A stretch of DNA of 64,000 bases from Rhodospirillales bacterium (GTDB lineage Bacteria > Pseudomonadota > Alphaproteobacteria > TMED109): assembly GCA_028824295.1 (NCBI GenBank), contig JAPPED010000027.1, positions 100,413-164,412 on the forward strand. The letters are read 5' to 3'. Made by a program: the position numbers and the translations under genes. Numbering within the stretch: the stretch's first letter is position 1; each line of letters begins with the position of its first letter. This document shows positions 10,073-19,622 of the stretch, piece by piece. The notes under the pieces are model-generated. The model ran no database searches. It was not told the origin of the DNA and worked only from the letters and a program-made list of their open reading frames with translations.

Positions 10073-10957
10073 CTACAATGCTTCCGAGCCCGAGATGATC
10101 TCGATGAGCTCCTTGGTAATGGCCGCCTGGCGTTGCCGGTTGTACGACAGCTCCAGCCGGCCGATCATGTCGCCGGCGTTCCGGGTGGCGTTCTCCATCG
10201 CCGTCATGCGCGCGCCTTGCTCGCCGGCGGCGCTCTCGAGGAACGCCCCATGGATCTGAACCGCGAGGTTGCGCGGCAGCAGGTCGGCGAGCAGCTCGTC
10301 CTCTCCGGGCTCGAATTCGTGCAGCGCGCCGGCGGCCGGCTCAGCTGCCGGCTCGTCCGATTCCGGAGCCGTCCGCGGAATGATCTGCGTCTCCGTGACG
10401 ACCTGCGACATCGCCGAGCGGAACCGGTTGTAGTGCATCGTGCAGGTATCGAACCCGTCGTCCGCGAACAGGTCGAGAATTTCCGCCGCGACCGCCTCGG
10501 CTTCCGAAAACGGCAGGTCACGGCCCGGCGGCAGCAGCCGGTGCCCCACGATCCGCTGGCCGTGCGTGCGGCGCAGCAGGTCGTAGCCCTTGCGGCCCAC
10601 GCAGAAGATCTTCGCTTCGATGGAATCCTCGGCGAGCGCCATGATCTTCCGCCGCGCCGCCCGGACCACGCCCGAGTTGAAGGCGCCGCAAAGGCCGCGG
10701 TCGGCCGTGATCACCAGCAGCAGGCAAGCCTGGTTGCGGCCCGTCCCGGCCAGCAACGGCGGGGCGTCCTCGGGCGCAACCGTCCCTGCCAGCCGCGCCA
10801 CCATCGCCTCCATCCTGGCTGCGTACGGCCGCGCGCGCTCGGCGCGTTCCTGCGCCCGGCGCAGCTTTGACGCCGCCACCATCTTCATCGCCTGCGTGAT
10901 CTTCCGGGTGGACCGGACGCTGCTGATCCGGGTCCGGAGTTCCTTGAGGCTCGACAT
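10073..10957 (-). CDS. atpG: F1 ATP synthase gamma subunit
   Basis: 294 residues. The N-terminal coiled-coil helix (LKELRTRISSVRSTRKITQAMKMVAASKLRRAQ) and the C-terminal helix (ARMTAMENATRNAGDMIGRLELSYNRQRQAAITKELIEIISGSEAL) are both complete and are the most conserved parts of gamma, the central rotor shaft. The middle domain keeps the DRGLCGAFNSGV motif. It sits 24 bases after atpA. Confidence 0.97.
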   Translation of the reverse strand: MSSLKELRTRISSVRSTRKITQAMKMVAASKLRRAQERAERARPYAARMEAMVARLAGTVAPEDAPPLLAGTGRNQACLLLVITADRGLCGAFNSGVVRAARRKIMALAEDSIEAKIFCVGRKGYDLLRRTHGQRIVGHRLLPPGRDLPFSEAEAVAAEILDLFADDGFDTCTMHYNRFRSAMSQVVTETQIIPRTAPESDEPAAEPAAGALHEFEPGEDELLADLLPRNLAVQIHGAFLESAAGEQGARMTAMENATRNAGDMIGRLELSYNRQRQAAITKELIEIISGSEAL

Positions 10958-10981
10958 CGCCGGCGGATTTCCCGAAGTGTC

Positions 10982-12511
10982 CTAGCCGAAGCTCGCGACA
11001 AACCGGTCGAGGGCGCCGCGGAGCTTGCCGTCGGTATCGTCCGAAATCTCCCCATCGTCGCGGATCGCGGCCAGAATGTCGCCGTGCTCGGTCCGCAGCA
11101 GGGCCAGCAGTCCCTCCTCGAACTTCTGGATCTGGTCGGTTTCGATCGCGTCGCAGTAGCCGTTCACCCCGGCGAAGATCACGCAGACCTGCTCCTCCAC
11201 CGGGAGCGGCGTGTACTGCCCCTGCTTGAGCAGCTCGGTGAGGCGGGCGCCCCGCTTGAGGAGCCGCTGCGTCGAGGCATCGAGGTCCGAGCCGAACTGG
11301 GCGAACGCCGCCATCTCGCGGTACTGGGCCAGCTCGAGCTTGATGGTGCCAGCCACCTTCTTCATGGCCTTGACCTGGGCGGCGGAGCCGACCCGGCTCA
11401 CGGACAGGCCGACGTTGATGGCGGGCCGAATGCCTTGGTAGAAGAGATCGGTCTCGAGGAAGATCTGGCCGTCCGTGATCGAGATCACGTTGGTGGGGAT
11501 GTAGGCGGATACGTCGTTCGCCTGTGTCTCAATGATCGGCAGCGCCGTCAGCGATCCCCCGCCCTCCGCGTCGGACAGCTTGGCCGCGCGCTCCAGCAGC
11601 CGGGAATGCAGGTAGAACACGTCGCCGGGATAGGCCTCGCGCCCTGGTGGGCGGCGCAGGAGCAGCGACATCTGCCGGTAGGCAACCGCCTGCTTGGACA
11701 GGTCGTCGTAGATGATGAGGGCGTGCTGCCCGTTGTCGCGGAACCATTCGCCGATGGTGCAGCCGGTATAGGGGGCCAAGTACTGGAGCGGGGCGGGTTC
11801 CGACGCCGTGGCGGCCACGACGCAGGTGTAGTCCATGGCACCCGCGTCCTGCAGGGTGCGCACTACCTGGGCCACCGTCGATCGTTTCTGCCCGATCGCG
11901 ACGTAGATGCACTTGAGGTGCTTTTCGATGGGACCGCGCGCGTTGATGTCTCGCTGGTTGATGATGGTGTCAACCGCGAGCGCGGTCTTCCCGGTCTGGC
12001 GGTCACCGATGATGAGCTCGCGCTGACCGCGGCCGATCGGAACCAGAGAATCGATCGCCTTGAGCCCGGTCTGCATCGGCTCGAAGACCGACTGCCGTGC
12101 AATGATGCCGGGCGCCCGGACGTCGACCGAACGCCGCTCCGTGACTTCGATGTCGGACCCGCCGTCGATCGGGTTGCCGAGCGAGTCGACCACCCGGCCG
12201 AGCATGTTGGGGCCAACGGGGGCGTCCACGATCCGCCCGGTCCGCTTGACCGTATCGCCCTCGCGGATCGAGCGGTCATCACCGAAGATGACCACGCCGA
12301 CGTTGTCGGCTTCGAGATTGAGCGCCATGCCGACGATGTTGCCGGGAAACTCCACCAGCTCTCCGGCCATGACCTCGTCCAGACCGTAGATCCGGGCGAT
12401 ACCGTCCCCGACCGCAATCACTTCACCGACTTCGGCGACTTCAGCGCCGGTCTCGAAATCCTCGATCTGCTGCTTGAGGATCGAGGAAATTTCGGATGCG
12501 CGAAGATCCAT
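10982..12511 (-). CDS. atpA: F1 ATP synthase alpha subunit
   Basis: 509 residues, standard length. It has the non-catalytic nucleotide site with Walker A GDRQTGKT at residues 169-176, the conserved [11 protein letters not shown] and [14 protein letters not shown] segments, and the [17 protein letters not shown] motif carrying the arginine finger. Its ATG directly abuts the atpH stop, so the two are translationally coupled. Confidence 0.98.
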   Translation of the reverse strand: MDLRASEISSILKQQIEDFETGAEVAEVGEVIAVGDGIARIYGLDEVMAGELVEFPGNIVGMALNLEADNVGVVIFGDDRSIREGDTVKRTGRIVDAPVGPNMLGRVVDSLGNPIDGGSDIEVTERRSVDVRAPGIIARQSVFEPMQTGLKAIDSLVPIGRGQRELIIGDRQTGKTALAVDTIINQRDINARGPIEKHLKCIYVAIGQKRSTVAQVVRTLQDAGAMDYTCVVAATASEPAPLQYLAPYTGCTIGEWFRDNGQHALIIYDDLSKQAVAYRQMSLLLRRPPGREAYPGDVFYLHSRLLERAAKLSDAEGGGSLTALPIIETQANDVSAYIPTNVISITDGQIFLETDLFYQGIRPAINVGLSVSRVGSAAQVKAMKKVAGTIKLELAQYREMAAFAQFGSDLDASTQRLLKRGARLTELLKQGQYTPLPVEEQVCVIFAGVNGYCDAIETDQIQKFEEGLLALLRTEHGDILAAIRDDGEISDDTDGKLRGALDRFVASFG

Positions 12512-13090
12512 CTACGCGGCTCCCTTCATGGCATGGGCAAGCGACTGGAGTTGGGTCTGGAGCGAGCCGTCCACCCGGATCGAACCCACCCGCACCACCA
12601 GACCACCGAGCAGTTCGGGGTCGACCTCGGTGCGGAGCGCCACCCGACGTCCGAGCGCCTCGGCCAGGGCGGCGCGGATGCGACCCGTCGTGGCGTCGTC
12701 AAGGTCGATGGCGGTTTCGGCGATCGCCTCGACCTCTCCCCGGCGTTCGGCCGCCAGGGCCCGGAACCGGCGAACGATGGCCGGCAGCGCCCCCAGTCGG
12801 CGATTCCGGGCCAGTACGCCGACGAAGTTCCGCACCAGCGGGTCCGACCCCATCGCGTCGAGGATGGCCGACATGGCGCGTTCCTGATCCGCCCGGGCCA
12901 CCACGGGGCTCCGGATCAGACGGCCGAGGTCGGCGCTGCCGGCCGTGAGGGCAAGCACCGCTTCCAGACCTTGTTCGGTTCGCTCGAGCGCATCGCGTTC
13001 CTCCGCGATGGCAAACAGCGCAGACGCATAGGGGCCTGCGAGGCTCGCGAGCCCCTCGGAAGAATCAGCCAAGACCGCGTCCGGACGCAT
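12512..13090 (-). CDS. atpH: F1 ATP synthase delta subunit (OSCP)
   Basis: 192 residues from ATG 13090. The longer open frame extending to 14203 is rejected because it runs through the oppositely oriented thiolase gene. The N-terminal helical domain ([32 protein letters not shown]) and the C-terminal signature ([31 protein letters not shown]) identify delta, which joins F1 to the peripheral stalk. It is the first gene of the operon; many alphaproteobacteria have priA upstream, but here a divergent thiolase is found. Confidence 0.95.
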   Translation of the reverse strand: MRPDAVLADSSEGLASLAGPYASALFAIAEERDALERTEQGLEAVLALTAGSADLGRLIRSPVVARADQERAMSAILDAMGSDPLVRNFVGVLARNRRLGALPAIVRRFRALAAERRGEVEAIAETAIDLDDATTGRIRAALAEALGRRVALRTEVDPELLGGLVVRVGSIRVDGSLQTQLQSLAHAMKGAA

Positions 13091-13167
13091 GGGTGGAATG
13101 GGACTGTGGGCGCCCGGAGGGTGCGCGCCGTGCGCAACGGATTCGGACAGCCTCCGGCAAGGGACTT

Positions 13168-13196
13168 TTCGTAGCACAGGGCTGATTCTCCTGCAA
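13168..13196 (-). promoter_or_regulatory. Candidate promoter of atpHAGDC
   Basis: On the minus strand a TTGCAG box (13196-13191) is followed after 17 bases by TACGAA (13173-13168). The -35 match is fair, the -10 match weak. It is the best-spaced candidate in the divergent gap between atpH and the thiolase, but it is not proof of a start site. Confidence 0.3.
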
Positions 13197-13313
13197 CTGC
13201 CAACCGGCGGCCAGGGCTTCCGTGCGGCTTGCGCCCGGGGTGGCTGCCCCGGTCCGCTGCTTTCGGGTTCCGGTAGGATTGGTCCTTCATTCCGATCCCA
13301 CCCGGAGCCTGTC

Positions 13314-14519
13314 GTGCCCGAAGCCTTCGTCTGCGATTCCGTCCGCACCCCCATCGGTCGCTTCGGCGGCGCGCTCTCGAGTGTCCGCCCCGACGACCTA
13401 GCGGCCCACGCCATCCGCGTTCTCATGGATCGGCACCCGAAGCTCGATTGGGAAGCGATCGACGACGTGATGCTGGGGTGCGTGAACCAGGCCGGCGAGG
13501 ACAACCGGAACGTGGCCCGGATGGCGCTGTTGCTCGCCGGGCTGCCGGAGTCGGTGCCGGGCAGCACCGTCAACCGCCTCTGCGGATCGGGATTGGACGC
13601 CACGGCCCAGGCGGCGCGATCGATCCGCACCGGCGAGCATGCGTTCGTGCTGGCCGGCGGCGTCGAGAGCATGTCGCGCGCTCCGTTCGTCATGCCGAAG
13701 GCCGAGCATGCCTTTTCGCGCGCGGCCAGGATCGAGGACACCACGATCGGTTGGCGCTTCGTGAACCCCCTGATGGAAAGGCTGTACGGAACGGATTCCA
13801 TGCCGGAGACCGCCGAGAACGTTGCTGAGGAGCACCAGGTCAGCCGGGCTGACCAGGATGCCTTCGCGCTCCGGTCGCAGCAGCGGGCGGCAGCTGCCGC
13901 GGCGGCCGAGCGCATGGCCTCGGAAATCGCCCCGGTCGAGGTACCCCAGCGCCGGGGAGCGCCGCTCACCGTTGCCGAAGACGAGCACCCACGTCCCGGC
14001 ACTACGCTGGAGGGCCTCGCCAAGCTTCCGGCACCGTTCCGCGAGGGCGGCACGGTCACGGCCGGCAACGCGTCCGGGGTCAACGACGGCGCCTGCGCGC
14101 TCGTGCTCGCCTCCGAGGAAGCCGTCGAGGAACATGGACTTACGCCCCTTGCGCGGGTCGTTGGTGCGGCCGTCGCCGGTGTCCCGCCGCGGGTCATGGG
14201 CATGGGACCCGCCGCCGCCGTGCCGAAACTCCTGGATCGCGCCGGTGTCAGCCTTGGCGACGTCGATGTGATCGAGCTGAACGAAGCCTTTGCCAGTCAG
14301 GCGCTGGCGTGTCTCCGCCAGCTCGGGCTCCCGGACGACGCGGAGCATGTCAACCCGAACGGCGGCGCCATTGCGTACGGCCATCCGCTCGGGATGTCGG
14401 GCGCGCGCCTCGCCATGACGGCCGCTCGGGAACTCGCGGCACGCGACGGCCGGTATGCGGTCTGCACCATGTGCATTGGCGTCGGACAGGGAATCGCGCT
14501 CCTGCTCGAACGCGCCTGA
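13314..14519 (+). CDS. pcaF: 3-oxoadipyl-CoA thiolase (acetyl-CoA acyltransferase)
   Basis: 401 residues from GTG 13314 (CCCGGAG upstream), exactly the family length; the longer frame extends back over atpH on the other strand. It cleaves 3-oxoadipyl-CoA to succinyl-CoA and acetyl-CoA, the last step of the beta-ketoadipate or phenylacetate routes. Catalytic residues are visible: C90 in [10 protein letters not shown]357 in YGHPLGMSG and C387 in [10 protein letters not shown]. The segments [24 protein letters not shown] and [22 protein letters not shown] are very close to PcaF/PaaJ, not to general fatty-acid thiolases. No other pca or paa genes lie in the window, so a general degradative thiolase role remains possible. 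Confidence 0.88.
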   Translation: MPEAFVCDSVRTPIGRFGGALSSVRPDDLAAHAIRVLMDRHPKLDWEAIDDVMLGCVNQAGEDNRNVARMALLLAGLPESVPGSTVNRLCGSGLDATAQAARSIRTGEHAFVLAGGVESMSRAPFVMPKAEHAFSRAARIEDTTIGWRFVNPLMERLYGTDSMPETAENVAEEHQVSRADQDAFALRSQQRAAAAAAAERMASEIAPVEVPQRRGAPLTVAEDEHPRPGTTLEGLAKLPAPFREGGTVTAGNASGVNDGACALVLASEEAVEEHGLTPLARVVGAAVAGVPPRVMGMGPAAAVPKLLDRAGVSLGDVDVIELNEAFASQALACLRQLGLPDDAEHVNPNGGAIAYGHPLGMSGARLAMTAARELAARDGRYAVCTMCIGVGQGIALLLERA

Positions 14520-14768
14520 GGTCCCAGGGGGCGGCTAGGGCCCCGGGGGGCAAGCTCCCGGGGCCGGGCGACCAGCCGACAACGGGGGACCCTTACATCG
14601 GCACTATCGGTGAGTTTTCATCCGGCACTGACACGCGTGCGGCACCTCCGCCGAAATACCGCTGTGCACCGCGGCTCGGCTCCGCCCCCCGCCAGCAAAG
14701 GCTATGGCGAACCCAGCCCGCTTCCCGATTTTCCGGGCACCAGCGCAGCCTCCAAGATCGGGATGGCT

Positions 14769-16388
14769 TCAGGACAGCCCGAACTCTTCGAAGAAGTCGT
14801 TCCCCTTGTCGTCGATCACGACAAAAGCCGGGAAGTCCTCGACCTCGATCCGCCAGACCGCTTCCATGCCGAGTTCCTCGTAGGCAAGGCACTCCACCTG
14901 CCGAATGTTGCGGGCCGCGAGCTCAGCGCCCGGGCCGCCGATCGAGCCGAGGTAGAAGCCGCCGTGGGTGCGGCACGCATCCACGACCGCCCGCGACCGG
15001 TTCCCCTTCGCGAGCATCACAAGGCTGCCGCCCGCCGCCTGAAACTGATCGACGTAACTGTCCATCCGCCCGGCCGTGGTCGGCCCGAACGATCCCGTCG
15101 CGAAACCGGCCGGCGTCTTGGCCGGGCCCGCGTAGTAGACCGGATGGTTCCGGATGTAGTCAGGCAGCGCGCCTTCGCGCTCGAGGTGATCCTTCAGCAT
15201 CCCGTGGGCCATGTCGCGCGCGACCACCATCGGACCGGACAGCGACAGGCGGGTTCGTACCGGATGCTTGGCCAGTTCGGCCCGGATCTCCGCCATCGGT
15301 CGATCGAGATCGATCTCGACTGCCTCGCCCTCGAGCACCTCGTCCCCCACCTCGGGCAGGAAACGCGCTGGATTTCGCTCAAGCTCCTCCAGGAACACGC
15401 CGTCAGCCGTGATCTTCGCGCGTGCCTGGCGGTCGGCGCCGCAGCTCACGCCGACGGCGATCGGCAGGCTCGCACCATGCCGCGGTAGCCGGATGACCCG
15501 GACGTCGTGGCAGAAGTACCGGCCGCCGAACTGGGCGCCGATGCCGAAGGACCGCGTCATCTCCAGCACCGCCTGCTCCATCTCGCGGTCGCGGAATGCA
15601 CGCCCCTGCTCGGTCCCGTCGGCCGGCAGATCGTCCAGCTCCCGGCAACTCGCGAGCTTCAGGGTCTTCATGGTCATTTCCGCCGAGAGCCCGCCGATCA
15701 CGACGGCGAGGTGATACGGGGGGCACGCGGCCGTGCCGATCGACCGGATCGGTTCCTCCAGGAACTCGAGGAGACGGCCTGTGCGCATGACCGACGGCAT
15801 CGCCTGGTAGAAAAAGGACTTGTTGGCGGACCCCCCGCCCTTGGCGATGAACAGGAACTCGAACGCATCGCCGTCATCGGCATGCAGGTCGATCTGCGCG
15901 GGCAGATTGGTGCGGGTGTTGACCTCCTCGTACATCGAGAGCGGGGCCAGCTGGCTGTAGCGGAGGTTGGTCTCCGTGTAGGCCCGGTAGATGCCCCGGG
16001 AAAGGGCCTCGCGGTCGTTGCCGCCGGTCCAGACCTGCTCCCCCTTGTGCCCGATCACGATCGCGGTGCCGGTGTCCTGGCACATGGGGAGGACACCGCC
16101 CGCCGCGGTGTTCGCGTTCTTGAGGAGCGTCAACGCGACGTAGCGATCATTCGACGACGCCTCCGGGTCATCGAGAATGGTCCGCAGCTGCGCAAGGTGG
16201 GACGGACGTAGGAAATGGGAGATGTCCTGGAACGCGGTGAATGCCAGGTGCTCCAATGCGACCGGATCGACCGCGAGCGCGGAACGGCCCCGGAGCGTCA
16301 GGGCTTCCACGTGGTCGCCGGTCAGCTTGCGGTACGCCGTCGAGTCCGCCTCGCGCGGGAACAGTTCCGAGTAGCGAAACTCCGTCAC
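14769..16388 (-). CDS. fumA: Class I fumarate hydratase (iron-sulfur)
   Basis: 539 residues; interconverts fumarate and malate in the TCA cycle using an oxygen-sensitive [4Fe-4S] cluster. The three cluster cysteines are present at C103 (PMCQDTGTA), C222 (AACPPYHLA) and C316 (GVSCGADRQ), spaced as in E. coli FumA. The start is a GTG whose bases overlap the TGA of sspB, so translation is coupled. Many alphaproteobacteria carry the class II FumC near sspB; here the position is held by the class I enzyme. Confidence 0.95.
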   Translation of the reverse strand: MTEFRYSELFPREADSTAYRKLTGDHVEALTLRGRSALAVDPVALEHLAFTAFQDISHFLRPSHLAQLRTILDDPEASSNDRYVALTLLKNANTAAGGVLPMCQDTGTAIVIGHKGEQVWTGGNDREALSRGIYRAYTETNLRYSQLAPLSMYEEVNTRTNLPAQIDLHADDGDAFEFLFIAKGGGSANKSFFYQAMPSVMRTGRLLEFLEEPIRSIGTAACPPYHLAVVIGGLSAEMTMKTLKLASCRELDDLPADGTEQGRAFRDREMEQAVLEMTRSFGIGAQFGGRYFCHDVRVIRLPRHGASLPIAVGVSCGADRQARAKITADGVFLEELERNPARFLPEVGDEVLEGEAVEIDLDRPMAEIRAELAKHPVRTRLSLSGPMVVARDMAHGMLKDHLEREGALPDYIRNHPVYYAGPAKTPAGFATGSFGPTTAGRMDSYVDQFQAAGGSLVMLAKGNRSRAVVDACRTHGGFYLGSIGGPGAELAARNIRQVECLAYEELGMEAVWRIEVEDFPAFVVIDDKGNDFFEEFGLS

Positions 16389-16930
16389 GCTGGTTCCCCG
16401 TCCTCGCGCCGCGACGGCGACAAGCCACGACGGGTCCGGAAGGCCTCCAGGGACACCACGCCGTCCTGGCGCTCGGCACCCTGTTCCGAGGCGGTGTCGC
16501 CGGCCGGTGCAGAGGCGTTGTCGCTTTCGGCCGATGCTTCCGCATCCGGCTTCGGCACTTCCGGCGCAAACCGTACCGCGAACTGGGCCGCGGGGTCCAT
16601 GAACGCGGTCATGGCCGCGAACGGCACCGTCAGGGACGCGGGGATACCGCCGAACGCGAGGTCGACCCGAAACTGTCCCTCTTCGACTTCGAGACCGGAG
16701 AACTGGTGCTGGAGGACAATGGTCATCCGTTCGGGATACTGGCTTCGCAGGAATTCCGGCAGGGCAACGCCGTCGGCGGTGGTGTCGAACTCCACGTAGA
16801 AGTGGTGATCACCCGGCAACCCCTCTTCCGCTACCCGTTTTAGGGCGCCGCGCGCCACGTCGCGCATGGCCTGCAGGGTGAGCGCCTCGTAGTCGATGAG
16901 CCGGGAGATCTGCGGGGGACGGTCGGTCAC
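16385..16930 (-). CDS. sspB: SspB family ClpXP adaptor
   Basis: About 181 residues from GTG 16930 (a TTG at 16954 would add eight residues; neither has a strong ribosome-binding site). The core ([22 protein letters not shown], then [71 protein letters not shown]) is the alphaproteobacterial SspB fold, which tethers ssrA-tagged proteins to the ClpX unfoldase. An acidic disordered linker follows and ends in a short basic tail, likely the ClpX-docking end. The tmRNA gene lies just upstream on the same strand, so tag source and tag adaptor are neighbours. It overlaps fumA by four bases. Confidence 0.88.
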   Translation of the reverse strand: MTDRPPQISRLIDYEALTLQAMRDVARGALKRVAEEGLPGDHHFYVEFDTTADGVALPEFLRSQYPERMTIVLQHQFSGLEVEEGQFRVDLAFGGIPASLTVPFAAMTAFMDPAAQFAVRFAPEVPKPDAEASAESDNASAPAGDTASEQGAERQDGVVSLEAFRTRRGLSPSRREDGEPA

Positions 16931-16978
16931 GGGCGCATACAGGCAACGGAACAACGGATCGGGAAACGTAGCTTTGAT

Positions 16979-17298
16979 GGGGGCTTCTGTTGCCAGGTGC
17001 CCCCGAACCCCGCCCTACCGTGTGAAGCGGAAGGGACTTGGAACTGTCGTTCCTCTCACTGGTTAGGCAGCGAGAGCAACCTCACGACTGTTGTCGTTGG
17101 CAGTTATGAATTCGGTCCGTCGCGGCGGTACCATGCCGGGCGAAAGACCTCATCTTTCAGCGGCTGTCGATCCTGGATCGCCCCCGTTGGCCGACCGTGT
17201 GGGAGGTCGGGAAACTGGTGGAGGCGCCGGGCACTGCCCCCGGGTCCAACTCGCCTATTACATGAGCCGTTTATCGCCATAGCCGGCCGAAGCCGGCA
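16979..17298 (-). ncRNA. ssrA: Permuted two-piece transfer-messenger RNA (alpha-tmRNA)
   Basis: On the minus strand the acceptor piece comes first: a T stem CCGGG/CCCGG around a GGCAGTG loop (17243-17227), the acceptor strand CGCCTCC (17226-17220), and a genome-encoded CCA (17218-17216). After a 30-base intervening segment (17215-17186) the coding piece begins with GGGGGCG (17185), which pairs with CGCCTCC with one G-U pair, followed by ATCCAGGATCGACAGCC, typical of tmRNA 5' ends. The tag frame opens at the resume codon GCC (17101) and stops at TAA (17065-17063), encoding ANDNSREVALAA. The order acceptor then coding is the circular permutation known from alphaproteobacteria. Outer ends are estimates; the 3' end was placed after the GGGGGC...GCCCCC hairpin. 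Confidence 0.9.
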
Positions 17299-17303
17299 CC
17301 CAC

Positions 17304-17332
17304 AAGATAGGCGCGTACCCCTTGGCGGGCAA
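17304..17332 (-). promoter_or_regulatory. Predicted sigma-70 promoter of ssrA
   Basis: On the minus strand TTGCCC (17332-17327) and TATCTT (17309-17304) are separated by exactly 17 bases. They lie just upstream of the acceptor piece, and the predicted start (about 17298) falls at a strong GCCGGC-TTCG-GCCGGC hairpin. Confidence 0.55.
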
Positions 17333-17386
17333 CGTATTCCGCTGATCGTGCCCCCGGACGTGGTGCCGGAGCGACCGCGGCTTCCT

Positions 17387-17764
17387 TCAGGCTGCCAGAG
17401 TCGGAACCTGATAGAGAGTGATGTGCGCATCACGCGTGACGAGGACCAGTCCCTCGATCCGCGCCTGCGCAACCAGCAGCCGATCGAACGGGTCTCGATG
17501 ATGCACGGGAAGTTCCCCGGCTTCTTCGGCGTGCCGGAACGTGACTGCCAGCGGCTCGAAACCTTCACTCAGTAGCACCGACTCCAGCGCGGGTGGCGCC
17601 TGCAGCTTTCCCAGCGCCCGCTTCAAAGCAATCTCCCAACCGCTCGCTGCGCTGACGAACACCTCATTGCGCCGGTCTACCACGGCCGCACGGGCATCCG
17701 CGCCAAGTCGTTCAGGGTCGGAAAGCGCCCAAAGCAGGACATGCGTGTCCAGCAGAAGACGCAC
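17387..17764 (-). CDS. PIN-domain ribonuclease toxin (VapC family)
   Basis: 125 residues. A PIN nuclease with acidic metal-binding residues in their expected places: D6 (LLLDTHVLLWAL), E44 (SGWEIALK), D94 (RDPFDRLLVAQA) and D112 (VTRDAHI). Toxins of this class cut tRNA or rRNA when freed from their antitoxin. The gene lies two bases downstream of a Phd-type antitoxin gene in the same direction, the usual arrangement. It sits immediately upstream of the ssrA promoter. Confidence 0.9.
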   Translation of the reverse strand: MRLLLDTHVLLWALSDPERLGADARAAVVDRRNEVFVSAASGWEIALKRALGKLQAPPALESVLLSEGFEPLAVTFRHAEEAGELPVHHRDPFDRLLVAQARIEGLVLVTRDAHITLYQVPTLAA

Positions 17765-17766
17765 GT

Positions 17767-18021
17767 TCAGTCTTCTGGTTCAGGGAAGACCGTGGAGCCG
17801 TAGAAGAGGTCGGAAACCGCTGACGGGGTTTCGTCGAAATCCGGGGCCATCCAGATTTTTCCCCGCAACGTCCCAAGCTTGCGACGGGTTCGCGCCTTGC
17901 GATACGGCTCCAGTCGCAGCCAGGGCTCACCCGCCTTCGCGATGACAATCTCCTCGCCCTCCCACGCAAGCCGGCCAAGCCGCGATAGCTGCGATTTTGC
18001 CTCATGCATGTTCACCTTCAT
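17767..18021 (-). CDS. Phd/YefM family antitoxin
   Basis: 84 residues from ATG 18021, chosen because GGAGGG lies six bases upstream. The N-terminal MKVNMHEAKSQLSRLGRLAWEGEEIVIAKAGEPWLRLEP is a typical Phd fold, which binds DNA as a dimer and represses its own operon. The C-terminal part (residues about 50-84, ending DLFYGSTVFPEPED) should wrap the toxin. Partner of the PIN toxin that follows after two bases. Confidence 0.88.
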   Translation of the reverse strand: MKVNMHEAKSQLSRLGRLAWEGEEIVIAKAGEPWLRLEPYRKARTRRKLGTLRGKIWMAPDFDETPSAVSDLFYGSTVFPEPED

Positions 18022-18138
18022 CAATCCCTCCATTACTCATCGCCTAAGTCGGACTAAGTCTAGTCAGTTGACGTCAGCTTGTCGATGACAGCCAGGAATC
18101 GAAAGCACGGGGCCCACCGACAGCGTCCTGCGGACCCT

Positions 18139-19395
18139 CTATCGGAGTTCGGGGCTCCTCGACGACCCCGAGACCCGCAACCGCAGCATGTTGAGCAGAC
18201 TGATGACCGCGTATTCGCGCACGCGACGGCGGTCGCCGGGCAGGCGTACCTGTACCGCCTCGGCGCTCCCGCCGTGCGCGAGCCCGAGAAACACCGTGCC
18301 GTGCGGGTGCCCTTCCTGCTCCGCCGGCCCAGCGACACCGGTGGTGGCGATCCCCACGTCGGCACCGAGACGCTCACGCACGCCACGCGCCATCGCTTCG
18401 GCGGCATCGGCGGAGATCACCGGTCCTTCGGGCACGCCGAGGACATCGAACTTCACCTCGCTCGCGTATGACACCAGGGCTCCCCGGAAGACGTCGCTTG
18501 CGCCGGGCACCGCCGTGAGTCGCGCGCCCACCAGGCCGCCGGTGACCGACTCGGCCACCGCGAGGGACAGTCCCCGCTCGCGCAGCAGATCGAGTATCGC
18601 CGATTCCATGGTCTGCTCATCGGCGGCGAAGATCGCGTCGCCGACGATGCCGCGCACGTTCGCCTCCTCGCGGGCGATGATCGCTTCCGCCGCCTCGGCG
18701 TTCTCAGCCTTCGCGGTGATGCGGATCTTGAGGCCCTCGATGCCGCTGGCCTGGAAGGCGATGGTGGGGTTGCCGGCACGGTCGAGCGCGTCGATCCGTA
18801 CCGCCAGCAGCTCCGCGAGGCGCGATTCAGTCTCACCCCAGCTCTTCAGCACTCGGCTCTTGATCACGGCGGTCACCCCGGCCCGCCGCTTGAGGTCGGG
18901 GAGGATCGTCCCCGCCATCATCTCGCGCATCTCGAATGGCACGCCCGGCACCGCGTAGATCACCTGCTTCCCCAGCGGGCAGACGAGGCCGGGGGCGGTG
19001 CCCGGCATCTCGGGGATGAACGAGGCCCCGATGGGACAGTCCGCCTGGCGCAGATTGTTCTCGGTGAAGTGGCGCCCGCGCGCCTCAAAGCCGCGGCGAA
19101 TCTTTTCTCCCATGGCGTCGTCGCGGACCAGCGCCACGCCCATCACTTCGGCGATGGCTTCACGCGTGATGTCGTCCTGGGTCGGCCCGAGCCCGCCACA
19201 CAGGATGACGGCGTCGCTCCGGTCAAGCGCACGCCGGATGGTGTCGACGATCCGCACCTGGTTGTCCCCGACCTTCACCTGGAAGTGGGAATCGATCCCC
19301 GCCTGCGCGAGCTGCCCGCCCATCCACGACGAATTGGTGTCGACGATCTGTCCGAGCAGCAGCTCGGTCCCCACTGCGACGATCTCGCAACGCAT
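18139..19395 (-). CDS. cinA: CinA family nicotinamide-nucleotide amidohydrolase
   Basis: 418 residues, full length. The N-terminal molybdopterin-binding-like (MoCF) domain (AVGTELLLGQIVDTNSSWMGGQLAQAGI, then CGGLGPTQDDITREA) is joined to the C-terminal CinA domain (LAVAESVTGGLVGARLTAVPGASDVFRGALVSYASEVK). The C-terminal domain deamidates NMN to nicotinic acid mononucleotide and the N-terminal domain acts on ADP-ribose-type pyrophosphates, so the protein belongs to NAD salvage or repair. It stands alone between the toxin-antitoxin pair and the TPP enzyme gene. Confidence 0.93.
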   Translation of the reverse strand: MRCEIVAVGTELLLGQIVDTNSSWMGGQLAQAGIDSHFQVKVGDNQVRIVDTIRRALDRSDAVILCGGLGPTQDDITREAIAEVMGVALVRDDAMGEKIRRGFEARGRHFTENNLRQADCPIGASFIPEMPGTAPGLVCPLGKQVIYAVPGVPFEMREMMAGTILPDLKRRAGVTAVIKSRVLKSWGETESRLAELLAVRIDALDRAGNPTIAFQASGIEGLKIRITAKAENAEAAEAIIAREEANVRGIVGDAIFAADEQTMESAILDLLRERGLSLAVAESVTGGLVGARLTAVPGASDVFRGALVSYASEVKFDVLGVPEGPVISADAAEAMARGVRERLGADVGIATTGVAGPAEQEGHPHGTVFLGLAHGGSAEAVQVRLPGDRRRVREYAVISLLNMLRLRVSGSSRSPELR

Positions 19396-19622
19396 ACCCC
19401 GGCGCTCCCGTGACGATGCCCCATGACGCGGCGCGCCATGCTACCCGCCGGGGTCCCGATCTGCGGGCACGAGGATCTCGACGGGCTTGCGGCACCTAGA
19501 TCCCGGCCGCAACGGCCTGCCACATTCGCCGGTCGAGCCTGGCAAGAAGAAGGTGCCGAGGCGGCCGGGTGGCCGCGTGGGTCCGAGGCGCGAACCCGGA
19601 TGGGCGGTCCGTGGCGGTCCGG

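Noticed and set aside
11084..13174. Plus-strand open frame (696 aa) opposite atpA/atpH
   Set aside because: It lies antisense to two certain ATP synthase genes and has no family.
12512..14203. A 563-aa version of atpH
   Set aside because: Its N-terminal extension runs through the thiolase gene on the other strand; the ATG at 13090 gives the normal 192-aa delta subunit.
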